NCBI GenBank assembly: GCA_002162685.1
Contig: MAAQ01000016.1
Location: forward strand, 1 to 64,000
Source of the DNA: Flavobacteriales bacterium 33_180_T64
Lineage (GTDB): Bacteria; Bacteroidota; Bacteroidia; Flavobacteriales; Flavobacteriaceae
Reading direction: 5' to 3'
Length of the DNA stretch: 64,000 bases
A program made the translations under genes and the position numbers. Under the pieces are notes generated by a model. That model made no database searches. It saw only the letters and a program-made list of their open reading frames with translations, and had not been told where the DNA came from. Below are positions 1 through 8,666 of the stretch, piece by piece. Position 1 is the stretch's first letter. The number at the start of each line of letters is the position of its first letter.

Positions 1-117
1 GGGACCTATAATGGGAATCCAATGCCAACAAGTGACTATTGGTTTGTAGTTGAGTATAATGAACCTAATACAGGTGACCGTAAAGAATTTAAAGCCCATT
101 TTACCCTGAAAAGATAA
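1..117 (+). CDS. 3' end of a T9SS-secreted protein (type B / CHU_C sorting domain)
   Basis: This is the last 38 codons of a gene that starts before the window. The residues GTYNGNPMPTSDYWFVVEYN, followed by KEFKAHFTLKR and a stop, match the end of the gliding-motility-associated type B C-terminal sorting domain used by the Bacteroidota type IX secretion system. In this family the domain directs export of large adhesins or enzymes across the outer membrane. A PorP/SprF gene follows 8 bp later, the usual partner of type B substrates. What the main body of the protein does cannot be seen. Confidence 0.85.
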   Translation, partial: GTYNGNPMPTSDYWFVVEYNEPNTGDRKEFKAHFTLKR

Positions 118-125
118 AAATCGAT

Positions 126-1133
126 ATGAATTTAAAAAAGTATTGTATAATAGCAAGTTTAGCACTGTTCTCATTAATTGGAACAGCTCAAGAAGGATTA
201 CCCATTTATTCCGATTATTTAACTGATAATTATTACCTTATCCACCCATCTATGGCTGGTGTAGCAAACTGTGCTAAAGTGAGATTAACTGCTCGTGCAC
301 AGTGGTTTGATCAAGATGAAGCACCAAGCTTACAAACCTTAAGTGTAAATGGTAGAATTGGAGATTCTCCATCTGCAGTAGGTGCTATTTTTTACAATGA
401 TAAAAATGGTTATCATTCTCAAACAGGAGCCTATTTTACTTATGCGCACCATTTAATGTTTTCACGTAATGAGATTGATTTAAATATGTTATCGTTTGGT
501 TTAAGTGCTGGACTTATCCAGTATAAATTAGATGAAAGCGAATTTTTAGCTGACGGATTTGATCCAATTATAGCTGGTGTTGAACAAAGCGCAACTAATT
601 TTAATGTTGATTTTGGATTTTCTTATCACTTGATAGATTTCTATGCGCATGCAACAGTTAAAAATGTATTGAGTAATGATGGGATTAACTTTAATGAACA
701 AGGGTTAAGTTATGAGAACTTAAGAACTTTCTTGTTCTCTGCGGGAAATACTTTTAGTAAGTTTAATAGTGATTGGAGTTTTGAGCCTTCTATAATGTTT
801 CTATATAGAGATGCTACTGAAGAAGCTTCAATTGATATTAATGCTAAAGCTTATAAAGACATGGACTTTGGAAAGCTTTGGGGAGGGATTTCGTACCGAA
901 GAAGTTTAGATGGTGCTGAGTTTTTAGATGGTTCTGGAGTTAGCAGTCAAAAATTGCAATATTTCACGCCTTTTGTAGGAGTAGATTATAACGATTTTGT
1001 TTTTGCTTATACCTATTCTTATCAAGCAAATTCTGTTGTATTTAATAATGGGGGATTTCATCAAATTACATTAGGGTATAACTTTAATTGTAGAAGAGAA
1101 AAGTTTGAATGTAACTGTCCTGCGATTAACTAG
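126..1133 (+). CDS. PorP/SprF family type IX secretion membrane protein
   Basis: A 335-residue protein with an N-terminal signal peptide (cleavage near GTAQ-EG) and a beta-rich body. The early stretch LPIYSDYLTDNYYLIHPSMAG is the typical start of the PorP/SprF family. Members are outer-membrane proteins; SprF-like members are needed to export or attach a neighbouring large secreted protein that carries a type B sorting domain. The gene follows the end of exactly such a protein by 8 bp, so the two probably form one transcription unit that ends at the hairpin at 1156-1190. Length is normal for the family. Which substrate it serves is inferred from position only. Confidence 0.9.
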   Translation: MNLKKYCIIASLALFSLIGTAQEGLPIYSDYLTDNYYLIHPSMAGVANCAKVRLTARAQWFDQDEAPSLQTLSVNGRIGDSPSAVGAIFYNDKNGYHSQTGAYFTYAHHLMFSRNEIDLNMLSFGLSAGLIQYKLDESEFLADGFDPIIAGVEQSATNFNVDFGFSYHLIDFYAHATVKNVLSNDGINFNEQGLSYENLRTFLFSAGNTFSKFNSDWSFEPSIMFLYRDATEEASIDINAKAYKDMDFGKLWGGISYRRSLDGAEFLDGSGVSSQKLQYFTPFVGVDYNDFVFAYTYSYQANSVVFNNGGFHQITLGYNFNCRREKFECNCPAIN

Positions 1134-1155
1134 AACAAACATTTAATAGGATATA

Positions 1156-1190
1156 ACAAAAAGGTCTCGATATTATCGAGACCTTTTTGT
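1156..1190. terminator. Bidirectional rho-independent terminator
   Basis: Two perfect 17-base arms (1156-1172 and 1174-1190) flank a single base. The core is GGTCTCGATA/TATCGAGACC, with an A-run before and a T-run after, so it can stop the PorP/SprF transcript and also transcripts from the minus-strand genes to the right. Confidence 0.85.
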
Positions 1191-1200
1191 GTTAGTGATG

Positions 1201-1298
1201 GAGGTTTTGTTGAAGCTCTCCAAACGGTTTCGTTTGGAAGCGACTACCGAGAGCACGACGCGCTTTAAATTAGTTGAAATTTAAAGAGGGGAACGCCC
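1201..1298 (-). repeat. Putative dispersed intergenic element with two hairpins
   Basis: On the minus strand this begins GGGCGTTCCCCT and contains an AT hairpin (CTTTAAATT/AATTTAAAG) and a CCAAACG/CGTTTGG hairpin. It has a different base composition from its surroundings and no reading frame. The start resembles GGGCGTT-type short dispersed elements that I recall between genes in Bacteroidota genomes; that link is from memory. No second copy was seen in this window. Confidence 0.4.
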
Positions 1299-1307
1299 AA
1301 CATCTAA

Positions 1308-2462
1308 TTACCATGTATATTTCTTTTCTTTTGCTTGCGTTTTAATGGCATGTATCATAGCGTTCTCTAAACCGTTGCTTTCTAATGTTTGTTGTGATTT
1401 AATATAATGTCTTCGTTTCTCATTTAACTCTTGAATTTCCTTTTGAATAGTATCACGTTCTATACGTTTATTGTTGACATATGTTTTTATTTCAGCAGTA
1501 CTTTTGTCTTTGAGTTCTTTTGGAAGGTCATCTTTCTTTAAATTTTCGAATTTGAAATCTTTTTCTTTATCTGCATCTACTAAATCCCAAGTTGAGTTTT
1601 TATATAAGTGAGAGCTTTTACTAACAGTTCTACTTACAGCATTGGCTTGACTATATCCCATAGCATTGGTGTCTTGCTCAGCCTGAAGAGCTATTTTAGT
1701 TTTACCTGCATAACCATAAGCGACATAAGTTTTATTTAGTTTTATATTTAGTTGGAGTATTTTGTCATCGTAAGGTGTTGCAACATAAGTTGTTTCATGA
1801 TTGTGATTAATTGCCATATAGTCACCATGAGATAAATCGGCTCCATCCTTCCAATAGGTTGCGATACCTTGATTATAATCACCACAAAAGATAGTGTTGA
1901 CACTCACATCGTTTTTATGGGCTTGTTTAGTAGCATCTTGATAGCTTATTTTTCCTTGAGAAAACGGTTCGTTTCCTGCTATAAAAATAAGTTTTAAATC
2001 ATCGTTATTTTCTCCCCATTTTAATTGCTTTAATGCCGTTTGAATGACCTGTCCGCAATATTCATTTCCACCATTTGTAGTGAGTGAAAATAACTGTTTT
2101 GAGATTTCGTCTAGATCATCGCTAAAAGCTAAAACTTGTCTAATAAATCCTTCATCGCTATTGAGGTTGTCATTTCCATACTCATACAAAGCTATTTGTA
2201 AGTTAGGTTTTTCGTCGCCACATTTAGCATAAGATAATTCGTTTACAATGTCCCAAAGTTGTGCTTTTGCTTGATCTATAAGCCCATCCATACTATTGCT
2301 AGTATCTAATAACAATGCAACTTTAATGAATTGATTGTTTGGCTTATGTGCTTTTGTTTCAACCAAAGCTAATTGTTCGATTTCTTTTTTCTCTTTGGCG
2401 TTGCATGATAAAAAGCTAATCATGCATAACGAGACTACGAGTGTTTTAATTATTGTTTTCAT
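1308..2462 (-). CDS. VWA domain lipoprotein
   Basis: A 384-residue protein with a lipoprotein signal (ISFLSC-N). A von Willebrand factor A domain follows, beginning with the MIDAS metal-site motif LLDTSNSMDG, and covers about residues 45-220. The tail (about 310-384) is highly charged and predicted helical, with repeated Glu/Lys residues. VWA domains bind partner proteins through a divalent metal. It is the last gene of a minus-strand trio (SIMPL, rhodanese, VWA) spaced 7-15 bp apart, so probably one operon, divergent from a histidine kinase/regulator pair. The exact role is unknown; envelope stress or surface adhesion are possibilities. Confidence 0.8.
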   Translation of the reverse strand: MKTIIKTLVVSLCMISFLSCNAKEKKEIEQLALVETKAHKPNNQFIKVALLLDTSNSMDGLIDQAKAQLWDIVNELSYAKCGDEKPNLQIALYEYGNDNLNSDEGFIRQVLAFSDDLDEISKQLFSLTTNGGNEYCGQVIQTALKQLKWGENNDDLKLIFIAGNEPFSQGKISYQDATKQAHKNDVSVNTIFCGDYNQGIATYWKDGADLSHGDYMAINHNHETTYVATPYDDKILQLNIKLNKTYVAYGYAGKTKIALQAEQDTNAMGYSQANAVSRTVSKSSHLYKNSTWDLVDADKEKDFKFENLKKDDLPKELKDKSTAEIKTYVNNKRIERDTIQKEIQELNEKRRHYIKSQQTLESNGLENAMIHAIKTQAKEKKYTW

Positions 2463-2477
2463 GTGTTTTATTTTTTA

Positions 2478-3041
2478 TTAGTTGTCCAATTGTTGTATAG
2501 TCGTTCCTTCATAAATTACTCTCTGATCAAATATGGATATGAGTTCAGATAATTCGTATACATTTCTATAGCCATAACCATACAAATTGATATATGTTGG
2601 AATGTTAAGTGCTAACGAGAGTGTTTTCTTTTTTTTCTCTTCGGAAGGTTTAGGTAATGCAATTTTACTAGCAAAATTAATTTCATCACCATCAAAATTA
2701 TTATTGCAATAGATTAAAATAGTTGTGTTTTTATCTGGAATAATCTCTGCTAGATTATCCTGAGTAAAGTCTGAAAAATTTAAATGCATAGCACCTTTAA
2801 TATGTTTTCTATCATACCTATTTTTAGAGCGTGTATCTAAAATGATAACATTATCCATTTTACTTTTTTCTAAAAACTGATGACAATCAATTAGTCTATC
2901 TGCTCTATGTGATTTTACAGTTTTTACTAATGCTTCGAAATCGGAATAACTTACTTTTGCTTTAGAATATTCAGGTAATGCGCTTTTAGATGTTGAGCAC
3001 ATTAAAATTGATATAAATGCAAATAAAATTGTTGTTTTCAT
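2478..3041 (-). CDS. Rhodanese-like domain protein, exported
   Basis: A 187-residue protein with a signal peptide. The rhodanese fold spans about residues 45-175, with an early VIILDTRSKNRYDRKHIKGA stretch and a catalytic-loop cysteine in LIYCNNNFDGD. Rhodaneses transfer sulfur or act as redox or phosphatase-like modules. The active loop CNNNFDG is longer and more acidic than the classical CRxGxR loop, so it may not be a thiosulfate sulfurtransferase. It sits between a SIMPL and a VWA gene with short gaps on both sides and probably acts in the periplasm. Confidence 0.8.
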   Translation of the reverse strand: MKTTILFAFISILMCSTSKSALPEYSKAKVSYSDFEALVKTVKSHRADRLIDCHQFLEKSKMDNVIILDTRSKNRYDRKHIKGAMHLNFSDFTQDNLAEIIPDKNTTILIYCNNNFDGDEINFASKIALPKPSEEKKKKTLSLALNIPTYINLYGYGYRNVYELSELISIFDQRVIYEGTTIQQLDN

Positions 3042-3048
3042 AGTGTTA

Positions 3049-4065
3049 TTAATTTGTTTGTAATGCTTTAATATCTAATGTTCCGTTAGGAGATACCACA
3101 TAATATTTATGTTTAATTTCAGTTTTCACTACTGGTTTTGATTTTACTTCTTTAGGTTTAGGAGTATATTGAAGTCTAATATTCATTCCTATTTGAACTA
3201 CAGGTTCTAGAATGGATGGGTTAATCACCACATCATAATTTTCATAAGATAAAGGTTGGTAGTAATATGAAGTTTGTTTTTTTACAGTAGTAATACCTTT
3301 TCGCTTTTTAATAGCTTCAAAGGATACACTATTAAATGCTTGATAACTTTGATAAAAGTCTTTTGGAAAATAGCAATATTGATCGTCTGCTATTGCGACA
3401 TTGTAGTTTACTAAATCAAAGCCTAGAGTTTTATAGTATACTTTTTTTTCTTCAATTAGTTTTAAAAGTTTTGCTTGAAGGTTTTTATAAATTTCTGCCA
3501 TGTCTTCGATGTAGTAATCTACCTTAACTAAATTGTAGATTTCACTTTTAGCACAAGCCGTTAAAACGGTTTCAAACTGACTTGTTTTCGTAAATTGAAT
3601 GTGTAAATTTTGTTGGAGCTCAAATCCATTCGGAATTTCGGTGTAGGTTTTACTAAACAACTTTTTTTGGATTTCTATTTCATAATTAGGTACAAATGAA
3701 ATGACGTCAATTGCAAAGTCATCTTCGGTAATCCCTATGGTCTTTAACTGGTTTTTAATTTTACTGATACGTTGGTTTATAAGCAAGTTTGTACTATCAG
3801 CTGTAGGACCAATTTGCGACACATTAAAAATTGCAGTATAAGTTGTTGCTTTAACATTCTGTAAGGCTTTAACATCAATAAAAACTGTTGTACTTGGATT
3901 GAGTATCTTATTAATTTGTTGTTGTACTGTAGGGTTATAGATCGTGGCATTTCCCGAATGTAAAATGTTCTGCCTTGAGAGTTGATCGTAATTACCTTTG
4001 TGTTGTGCATTTGTTGTTAAAATGCACAACAGAATTAATAAAATGCTAAGTGCGTAGTTCTTCAT
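3049..4065 (-). CDS. SIMPL domain (DUF541) protein
   Basis: A 338-residue exported protein with a signal peptide ending at TTNAQ. The central part (about residues 55-250), with TTYTAIFNVSQIG and the TNLLINQRISKIKNQLKTIG helix followed by DFAIDVISFVPNYE, fits the SIMPL/DUF541 family of periplasmic or outer-membrane oligomeric proteins of poorly known function. It is the first gene of the minus-strand trio and reads away from the direct repeats at 4131-4181, so it is a likely target of the regulator encoded at 6441-7175. Confidence 0.75.
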   Translation of the reverse strand: MKNYALSILLILLCILTTNAQHKGNYDQLSRQNILHSGNATIYNPTVQQQINKILNPSTTVFIDVKALQNVKATTYTAIFNVSQIGPTADSTNLLINQRISKIKNQLKTIGITEDDFAIDVISFVPNYEIEIQKKLFSKTYTEIPNGFELQQNLHIQFTKTSQFETVLTACAKSEIYNLVKVDYYIEDMAEIYKNLQAKLLKLIEEKKVYYKTLGFDLVNYNVAIADDQYCYFPKDFYQSYQAFNSVSFEAIKKRKGITTVKKQTSYYYQPLSYENYDVVINPSILEPVVQIGMNIRLQYTPKPKEVKSKPVVKTEIKHKYYVVSPNGTLDIKALQTN

Positions 4066-4130
4066 TATGTTTTCGATTTTTGATTAATACTGTAAATCTA
4101 GAATCATCTTTTTTTAATAAAAAACAGAAA

Positions 4131-4181
4131 TGAGTGAACGTATTAGTTGGTTGAGTGAGAACGATTACTAAATGAGTGAAC
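4131..4181. promoter_or_regulatory. Three 21-bp-phased direct repeats, candidate LytTR binding sites
   Basis: TGAGTGA occurs identically at 4131, 4152 and 4173, exactly 21 bp apart, each followed by AAC or GAAC. They lie in the 209-bp gap between the divergent SIMPL operon and the histidine kinase gene. LytTR regulators bind imperfect direct repeats with a period of about 21-22 bp. The reverse complement of the first copy (TACGTTCAC) agrees at 8 of 9 positions with the LytTR half-site pattern I know (W-M-M-GTT-N-R-K); the second and third copies agree less well. The regulator at 6441 is the natural candidate. Confidence 0.6.
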
Positions 4182-4274
4182 ATATCTTTTCGTTCTATTT
4201 TTTGGGAGTAAGCGTGTTTTCCAATTTTATTTAATCAATTAAAGTATGTAAGTTTATTCCATTCAATTAAAATA

Positions 4275-6440
4275 ATGAAGCAATTAGTTACATACGGTTT
4301 ATTTTTAGTATTGTTTTTTTCCTTCGGAACACTAACAGCACAAGAAAATGACAACACCTTTAAAACGGTTAAGAATCCATTATTTACAATTAGAGGATCT
4401 GTAAAAGAAAGTGATACGTATAAACCTATTTCGAAAGTTAATATAGAAATTAATGGAGGTGCTTACACAAGAACAGATAATAATGGTTCATTTTTAATTC
4501 AAGCTAGAATAGGTGATGAATTAGTTATAAGGCATAAAGACTTTGAAACCATTTATTATACTATTGAAAATAATGATAGAATTACTGTTGAAGTTGAACC
4601 AGCCATAAGCAAGCTAAAAACGGATACTGATTTTAAGAAAGACATTAAAGTGTTTAATTCTTTGATAGACTCTGTTGCAAAGTATAAAAAGTTTAATGTT
4701 GAAAAAAGTATTGAATTTGTTGGAGAAGCCTTATCTCAAAGTAGTTCTCAAAGACAAAACTCTGAAGCCTATTTAGTTTTAGCAGAAGTCTATATGTTTT
4801 GGAAACAATATGATTTGGCTGTTACAAATTATAGAGTGAGTCTTCAAAATATAGAAACTAATAAAGCTAAAATAGGACTAGGAAAAGCTTATGAGCTTAA
4901 TAAAAATTACCAGGAAAGCATAGAAACATATACTAGTATTGATAAAAAGGAACTTATTAATTATCAGTTGGTTATTTTATATGAAGGACTTGGAGATACG
5001 TATTTTAGTATTAAAAATTATGAGAGTTCTATTAATGCTTATAAAAACGGACTTGAAGTTGCAAATGCACATCTCATAAAACCTAAAATTGTAGATCTTA
5101 ACTCTAAAATAGCGCAAGCTTATAATAGTAATGGACGTATAGATAAAGCAAAAGGGTTTTTTGATAATTCACTAAATCTAGCAGAAAAGGAAACAAAGAA
5201 ACGAGCCTTACAAGAAAAAGTGACGGTTGCCGATTTTCAAAATAAAAATCGAAACTATTCAGAAGAAATACAACTAAGAAAAGAAATAGTAGAAGATGTT
5301 AAGGATGTACAAAGAGATTCTATTATAGAAAATGAAAGTGCCTTAACACTTCAGAAACAAAATTATAAAATAGGTAATGCTTATTTTTTACAAAAAGACT
5401 ATGCAAACGCCATACCTTATTTAGAGAAAAGTATTAAAGAAGCTGATGCTAATGAGGATTTGGTGGTAAAAAAAGATGCCACAAGGAAATTATCAGATGT
5501 ATATGTAGATGCAGGAGATTATGAAAAAGCAAAAGAGAAATTTGAGGAGTATAAAAATGTAGTGGATGAGTTGTATGTTAAACGTGAACAAGAACTCTCA
5601 CAAGCCGATCGATTTAGACGTAATATTATTGAAAAGCAAAATCGTATCTCAAGTTTAGAAAGTGATCGAGAACTTAATACGAGCTTAGCAAAAGAACGCG
5701 ACAAAAATCAACAGTTGGCTATTTATTCATTAGTCGCTGGTTTGATTTTGCTGTTAATTATTGGTTTTTTTATGTTTAAATATATTAAACAACAGCGGTT
5801 AGCAAATAATTTGTTAGCCTTAAAATCGTTGCGAAGTCAAATGAATCCTCACTTTATTTTTAACGCATTAAACTCTGTAAATAGTTTTATTGCAAGTAAC
5901 GATGAGCGTACTGCTAATAAATATTTGTCAGACTTCTCACACCTTATGAGAGCCGTTTTAGAAAATAGCGAAGAGGATTTTATTCCCTTACAAAAGGAAA
6001 TTGAACTTTTAGATTTATATACTAAACTAGAACATTTTAGATTTCAAGATAAGTTTGATTACACGATTACTGTTGATGAAGATCTAACTGTTACAGAGTA
6101 TCAAATCCCACCAATGTTATTGCAACCTTATATTGAAAATGCGGTTTGGCATGGATTACGTTATAAAACCGAAAAAGGACATTTACAAATCACAATTTCT
6201 AAAAAAAGTAATACCGAAATGACAATCACTATTGCAGATGATGGTATTGGTAGAGAACGCTCAAAAGATTTAAAAACGGAGAACCAGAAAAAACAAAAAT
6301 CAAAAGGGATGGGTAATATTAAAAAACGTGTTGCGATTTTGAATGCGATGTATAAAGATAAAGTTGATGTTTTTATTGACGATTACCAAGATGCTGAAGA
6401 TGCTGGAACAAAAGTTATTGTAACACTTAAAAAAGACTAG
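4275..6440 (+). CDS. TPR sensor histidine kinase of the LytS/YehU type
   Basis: A 721-residue membrane sensor kinase. Order: signal peptide; a carboxypeptidase-regulatory-like beta domain (about 35-115, with IRGSVKES and TDNNGSF); a set of TPR-like helical repeats (about 150-440); a coiled coil; one membrane segment (about 490-513); a His_kinase domain with MNPHFIFNALN, where H526 is the likely phosphorylation site; and an ATPase domain with the N-box ENAVWH and DDGIG. The sensing part is therefore periplasmic. The stop codon touches the ATG of the regulator gene, so the pair is translationally linked. The beta-domain plus TPR input suggests that it senses a periplasmic protein or peptide; the ligand is unknown. 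Confidence 0.9.
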   Translation: MKQLVTYGLFLVLFFSFGTLTAQENDNTFKTVKNPLFTIRGSVKESDTYKPISKVNIEINGGAYTRTDNNGSFLIQARIGDELVIRHKDFETIYYTIENNDRITVEVEPAISKLKTDTDFKKDIKVFNSLIDSVAKYKKFNVEKSIEFVGEALSQSSSQRQNSEAYLVLAEVYMFWKQYDLAVTNYRVSLQNIETNKAKIGLGKAYELNKNYQESIETYTSIDKKELINYQLVILYEGLGDTYFSIKNYESSINAYKNGLEVANAHLIKPKIVDLNSKIAQAYNSNGRIDKAKGFFDNSLNLAEKETKKRALQEKVTVADFQNKNRNYSEEIQLRKEIVEDVKDVQRDSIIENESALTLQKQNYKIGNAYFLQKDYANAIPYLEKSIKEADANEDLVVKKDATRKLSDVYVDAGDYEKAKEKFEEYKNVVDELYVKREQELSQADRFRRNIIEKQNRISSLESDRELNTSLAKERDKNQQLAIYSLVAGLILLLIIGFFMFKYIKQQRLANNLLALKSLRSQMNPHFIFNALNSVNSFIASNDERTANKYLSDFSHLMRAVLENSEEDFIPLQKEIELLDLYTKLEHFRFQDKFDYTITVDEDLTVTEYQIPPMLLQPYIENAVWHGLRYKTEKGHLQITISKKSNTEMTITIADDGIGRERSKDLKTENQKKQKSKGMGNIKKRVAILNAMYKDKVDVFIDDYQDAEDAGTKVIVTLKKD

Positions 6441-7175
6441 ATGAAATTAAAATCCATAATTGTAGAAGACGAAGAAACGAGTAGAAATATTCTTAAAAAC
6501 TATCTTAATAAATATTGTCCTAATGTGGAAATTTTGGGTGAAGCAGCTAATGTAGAAGAGGCTTTAGTTTTAATTCGGAATACCGAATTAGATTTGGTGT
6601 TTCTCGATGTTGAAATGCCTTATGGTAATGCCTTTGATTTATTAGATAAGGTTGGTGATATTGATTTTGAAACTGTTTTTGTTACGGCATATAATCACTA
6701 TGCTATTGATGCTTTAAACGCACACGCGTCTTATTACTTAATGAAACCTATTTCTATTGATGAATTGATTAAAGCGGTAGATTATGTCACCGAAATTAAA
6801 ACAAAAGAAGATGCGTTGCAAGATCAGGTTTTGGTGCCAAAGACAAATAGTGTTCATGGTAAAATTACCATTCCACAACAAGACGGATTTGAAGTGTTAG
6901 AAACGGCAGATATTTTGTACTGTAAAGCAGATGATAATTACACCGAGATTTATCTCAATACCAATAAAAAGAAACTAGTGAGTAAGACCTTAAAATATTT
7001 TGAAGAGGCATTGAGTAATGGTGGTTTTGCTAGAGTTCATAAAAGTTATTTGGTGAATGTCAATGAGGTGAAAAAATATATTAAAGGAAAAGGAGGAAGT
7101 GTGGTATTGAGCAATGGGAAAGAAGTTATGGTCTCTGCATCTAAGAAGTCTGATTTATTATCCTATTTTAAATAA
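6441..7175 (+). CDS. LytTR family response regulator
   Basis: A 244-residue regulator with a receiver domain (residues 1-120; acidic pocket EDEE, phosphoacceptor D56 in LVFLDVEMP, conserved Lys in YYLMKPIS) and a LytTR DNA-binding domain (about 140-244, with ILYCKADDNYTEIYL and FARVHKSYLVN). It starts directly after the kinase stop codon. LytTR proteins bind phased direct repeats; such repeats are found upstream of this operon at 4131-4181, which suggests autoregulation and control of the divergent SIMPL operon. Confidence 0.93.
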   Translation: MKLKSIIVEDEETSRNILKNYLNKYCPNVEILGEAANVEEALVLIRNTELDLVFLDVEMPYGNAFDLLDKVGDIDFETVFVTAYNHYAIDALNAHASYYLMKPISIDELIKAVDYVTEIKTKEDALQDQVLVPKTNSVHGKITIPQQDGFEVLETADILYCKADDNYTEIYLNTNKKKLVSKTLKYFEEALSNGGFARVHKSYLVNVNEVKKYIKGKGGSVVLSNGKEVMVSASKKSDLLSYFK

Positions 7176-7196
7176 TTTCGAGTATTTTACTACCTA

Positions 7197-7280
7197 CACT
7201 AACCACTAACCACTAACCACTAACCACTAACCACTAACCACTAACCACTAACCACTAACCACTAACCACTAACCACTAAC
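7197..7280. repeat. Perfect heptamer tandem array, 12 x CACTAAC
   Basis: Twelve uninterrupted copies of the 7-mer CACTAAC (84 bp) fill most of the gap between the LytTR gene and the next ATG, ending 2 bp before the start codon at 7283. The other strand reads GTTAGTG. Such a perfect array can change copy number by slipped-strand mispairing and would occupy the ribosome-binding region of the downstream gene. Confidence 0.95.
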
Positions 7281-7282
7281 TT

Positions 7283-7795
7283 ATGCCAATTATAAAGCCA
7301 GTAAAGGGAAAGCATCCACAAATTCCAAACGATTGTTACATCGCCGAAAATGCTACTATAGTTGGCGACGTTGCTATGGGTAATAACTGTAGTGTTTGGT
7401 TTAATGTTGTTATAAGAGGTGATGTTCATTTTATAAAAATGGGAGATAAGGTCAACGTTCAAGATGGTGCAGTTATTCATGCTACTTATCAAAAATCACC
7501 TACAATTATTGGAGATAATGTATCTATAGGTCATAATGCAATAGTTCATGGTTGTACCATTCATGATAATGTATTAATTGGTATGGGAAGTATTGTTATG
7601 GATGATTGTATTATTGAAAGTAATAGTATTATAGCAGCTGGAGCAGTAGTAACTAAAAATACCATTGTAGCATCTGGAAGCATTTACGCAGGAGTTCCGG
7701 CAAAAAAAGTGAAAGATATTAGTGAAGAATTAATTTCAGGAGAGATTAATCGTATTGCTGATAACTATGTAAATTATTCAAGCTGGTTTAAATAG
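7283..7795 (+). CDS. Gamma carbonic anhydrase family protein (left-handed beta helix)
   Basis: A 170-residue hexapeptide-repeat protein that forms a trimeric left-handed beta helix. Family marks include the start IPNDCYIAENATIVGDVAMG, RGDV, NVQDGAVIHATY with a zinc-ligand His, and IGHNAIVHGC with two more His. These metal-ligand histidines support a gamma carbonic anhydrase-like enzyme, although many family members lack measured activity. The full family length is present. The start sits 2 bp after a heptamer array, so no conventional leader or Shine-Dalgarno exists. The gene is convergent with murI, with 23 bp between stops. Confidence 0.85.
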   Translation: MPIIKPVKGKHPQIPNDCYIAENATIVGDVAMGNNCSVWFNVVIRGDVHFIKMGDKVNVQDGAVIHATYQKSPTIIGDNVSIGHNAIVHGCTIHDNVLIGMGSIVMDDCIIESNSIIAAGAVVTKNTIVASGSIYAGVPAKKVKDISEELISGEINRIADNYVNYSSWFK

Positions 7796-7818
7796 CGTAC
7801 TATATATATTCAGACAGA

Positions 7819-8598
7819 TTAAAAGCCTAGATGGCTTACTTTAAATTTCCCTTCAAGTACAGATTCTAAAACCGCAACATTACTATTCGAATAAAAGATG
7901 TTTTCTGGTATTCTAGCGCTAGAATTTAGTAATTCATACTGTTCTAAAATAGATTTAGTTTGTTTTGCAACAGCTAATCCTGAATCTATAATTTTAACAT
8001 GTTTAGGTAGTAACTCTAAGAGCGTTGGAATTATATAAGGGTAATGTGTACACCCTAGCACTAAATAGTCTATATCTGCTATAATCATAGGTTTTATGTA
8101 AGTTTCTAGCAAAGCTTTCATTTCAACGCTATTAGCTTTCCCAGCTTCAATTAACAGAACAATGCCTTCTCCAACCTGTTCTAAAATTTTAATACTATTG
8201 GTATATACATCTGTTGTATTATGAAATAACTCACTACTCAATGTGCCTTTTGTAGCAAGAATCCCAATAGTCTTTGTTTTAGTGTTTAGTGCAGCAGGTT
8301 TAATGGCTGGTTCAATACCAATAAAAGGAACATTGTAAGTGTCTCTAAGTATTTTAATTGCATTTGTTGTAGCAGTATTACAGGCTACGACGATAAGCTT
8401 GCAGTTTTTTTCTAATAATAACTCTGTGTTTTTGATACTAAGCGCTATAATTTCCTCTTTTGTTTTTTGTCCGTAAGGCGCATTTTTACTATCGGCTAAA
8501 TAGATTGTGTTTTCATGTGGTAAGAATGCATGAATCTCTTTAAAGATAGACGTGCCTCCAATTCCAGAATCAAATATGCCAATAGGTTGTGTATTCAT
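7819..8598 (-). CDS. murI: Glutamate racemase
   Basis: A 259-residue cytoplasmic enzyme that interconverts L- and D-glutamate for peptidoglycan. Both catalytic cysteines are visible: C73 in VACNTAT and C183 in LGCTHYP. The phosphate-loop-like IGIFDSGIGG start and ADSKNAPYG are also typical. It lies downstream of the ompH genes on the same strand, but a terminator hairpin lies in the 68-bp gap, so it may have its own promoter. Confidence 0.95.
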   Translation of the reverse strand: MNTQPIGIFDSGIGGTSIFKEIHAFLPHENTIYLADSKNAPYGQKTKEEIIALSIKNTELLLEKNCKLIVVACNTATTNAIKILRDTYNVPFIGIEPAIKPAALNTKTKTIGILATKGTLSSELFHNTTDVYTNSIKILEQVGEGIVLLIEAGKANSVEMKALLETYIKPMIIADIDYLVLGCTHYPYIIPTLLELLPKHVKIIDSGLAVAKQTKSILEQYELLNSSARIPENIFYSNSNVAVLESVLEGKFKVSHLGF

Positions 8599-8604
8599 GA
8601 TTAT

Positions 8605-8640
8605 ACAAAAATAAAAAAGCCACCTATTAAAAGTGGCTTC
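8605..8640 (-). terminator. Terminator of the bamA-ompH operon
   Basis: The stem AAGCCAC/GTGGCTT, followed on the minus strand by a T-run, lies 27 bp past the stop of the second ompH gene, just before murI. Confidence 0.75.
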
Positions 8641-8666
8641 TTTAAAAATTTATTTTAGTATTCTTA

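Noticed and set aside
7197-7280. CRISPR array or telomere-like end
   Set aside because: The units are contiguous 7-mers without spacers and lie inside a chromosome segment with genes on both sides; it is a simple tandem repeat.
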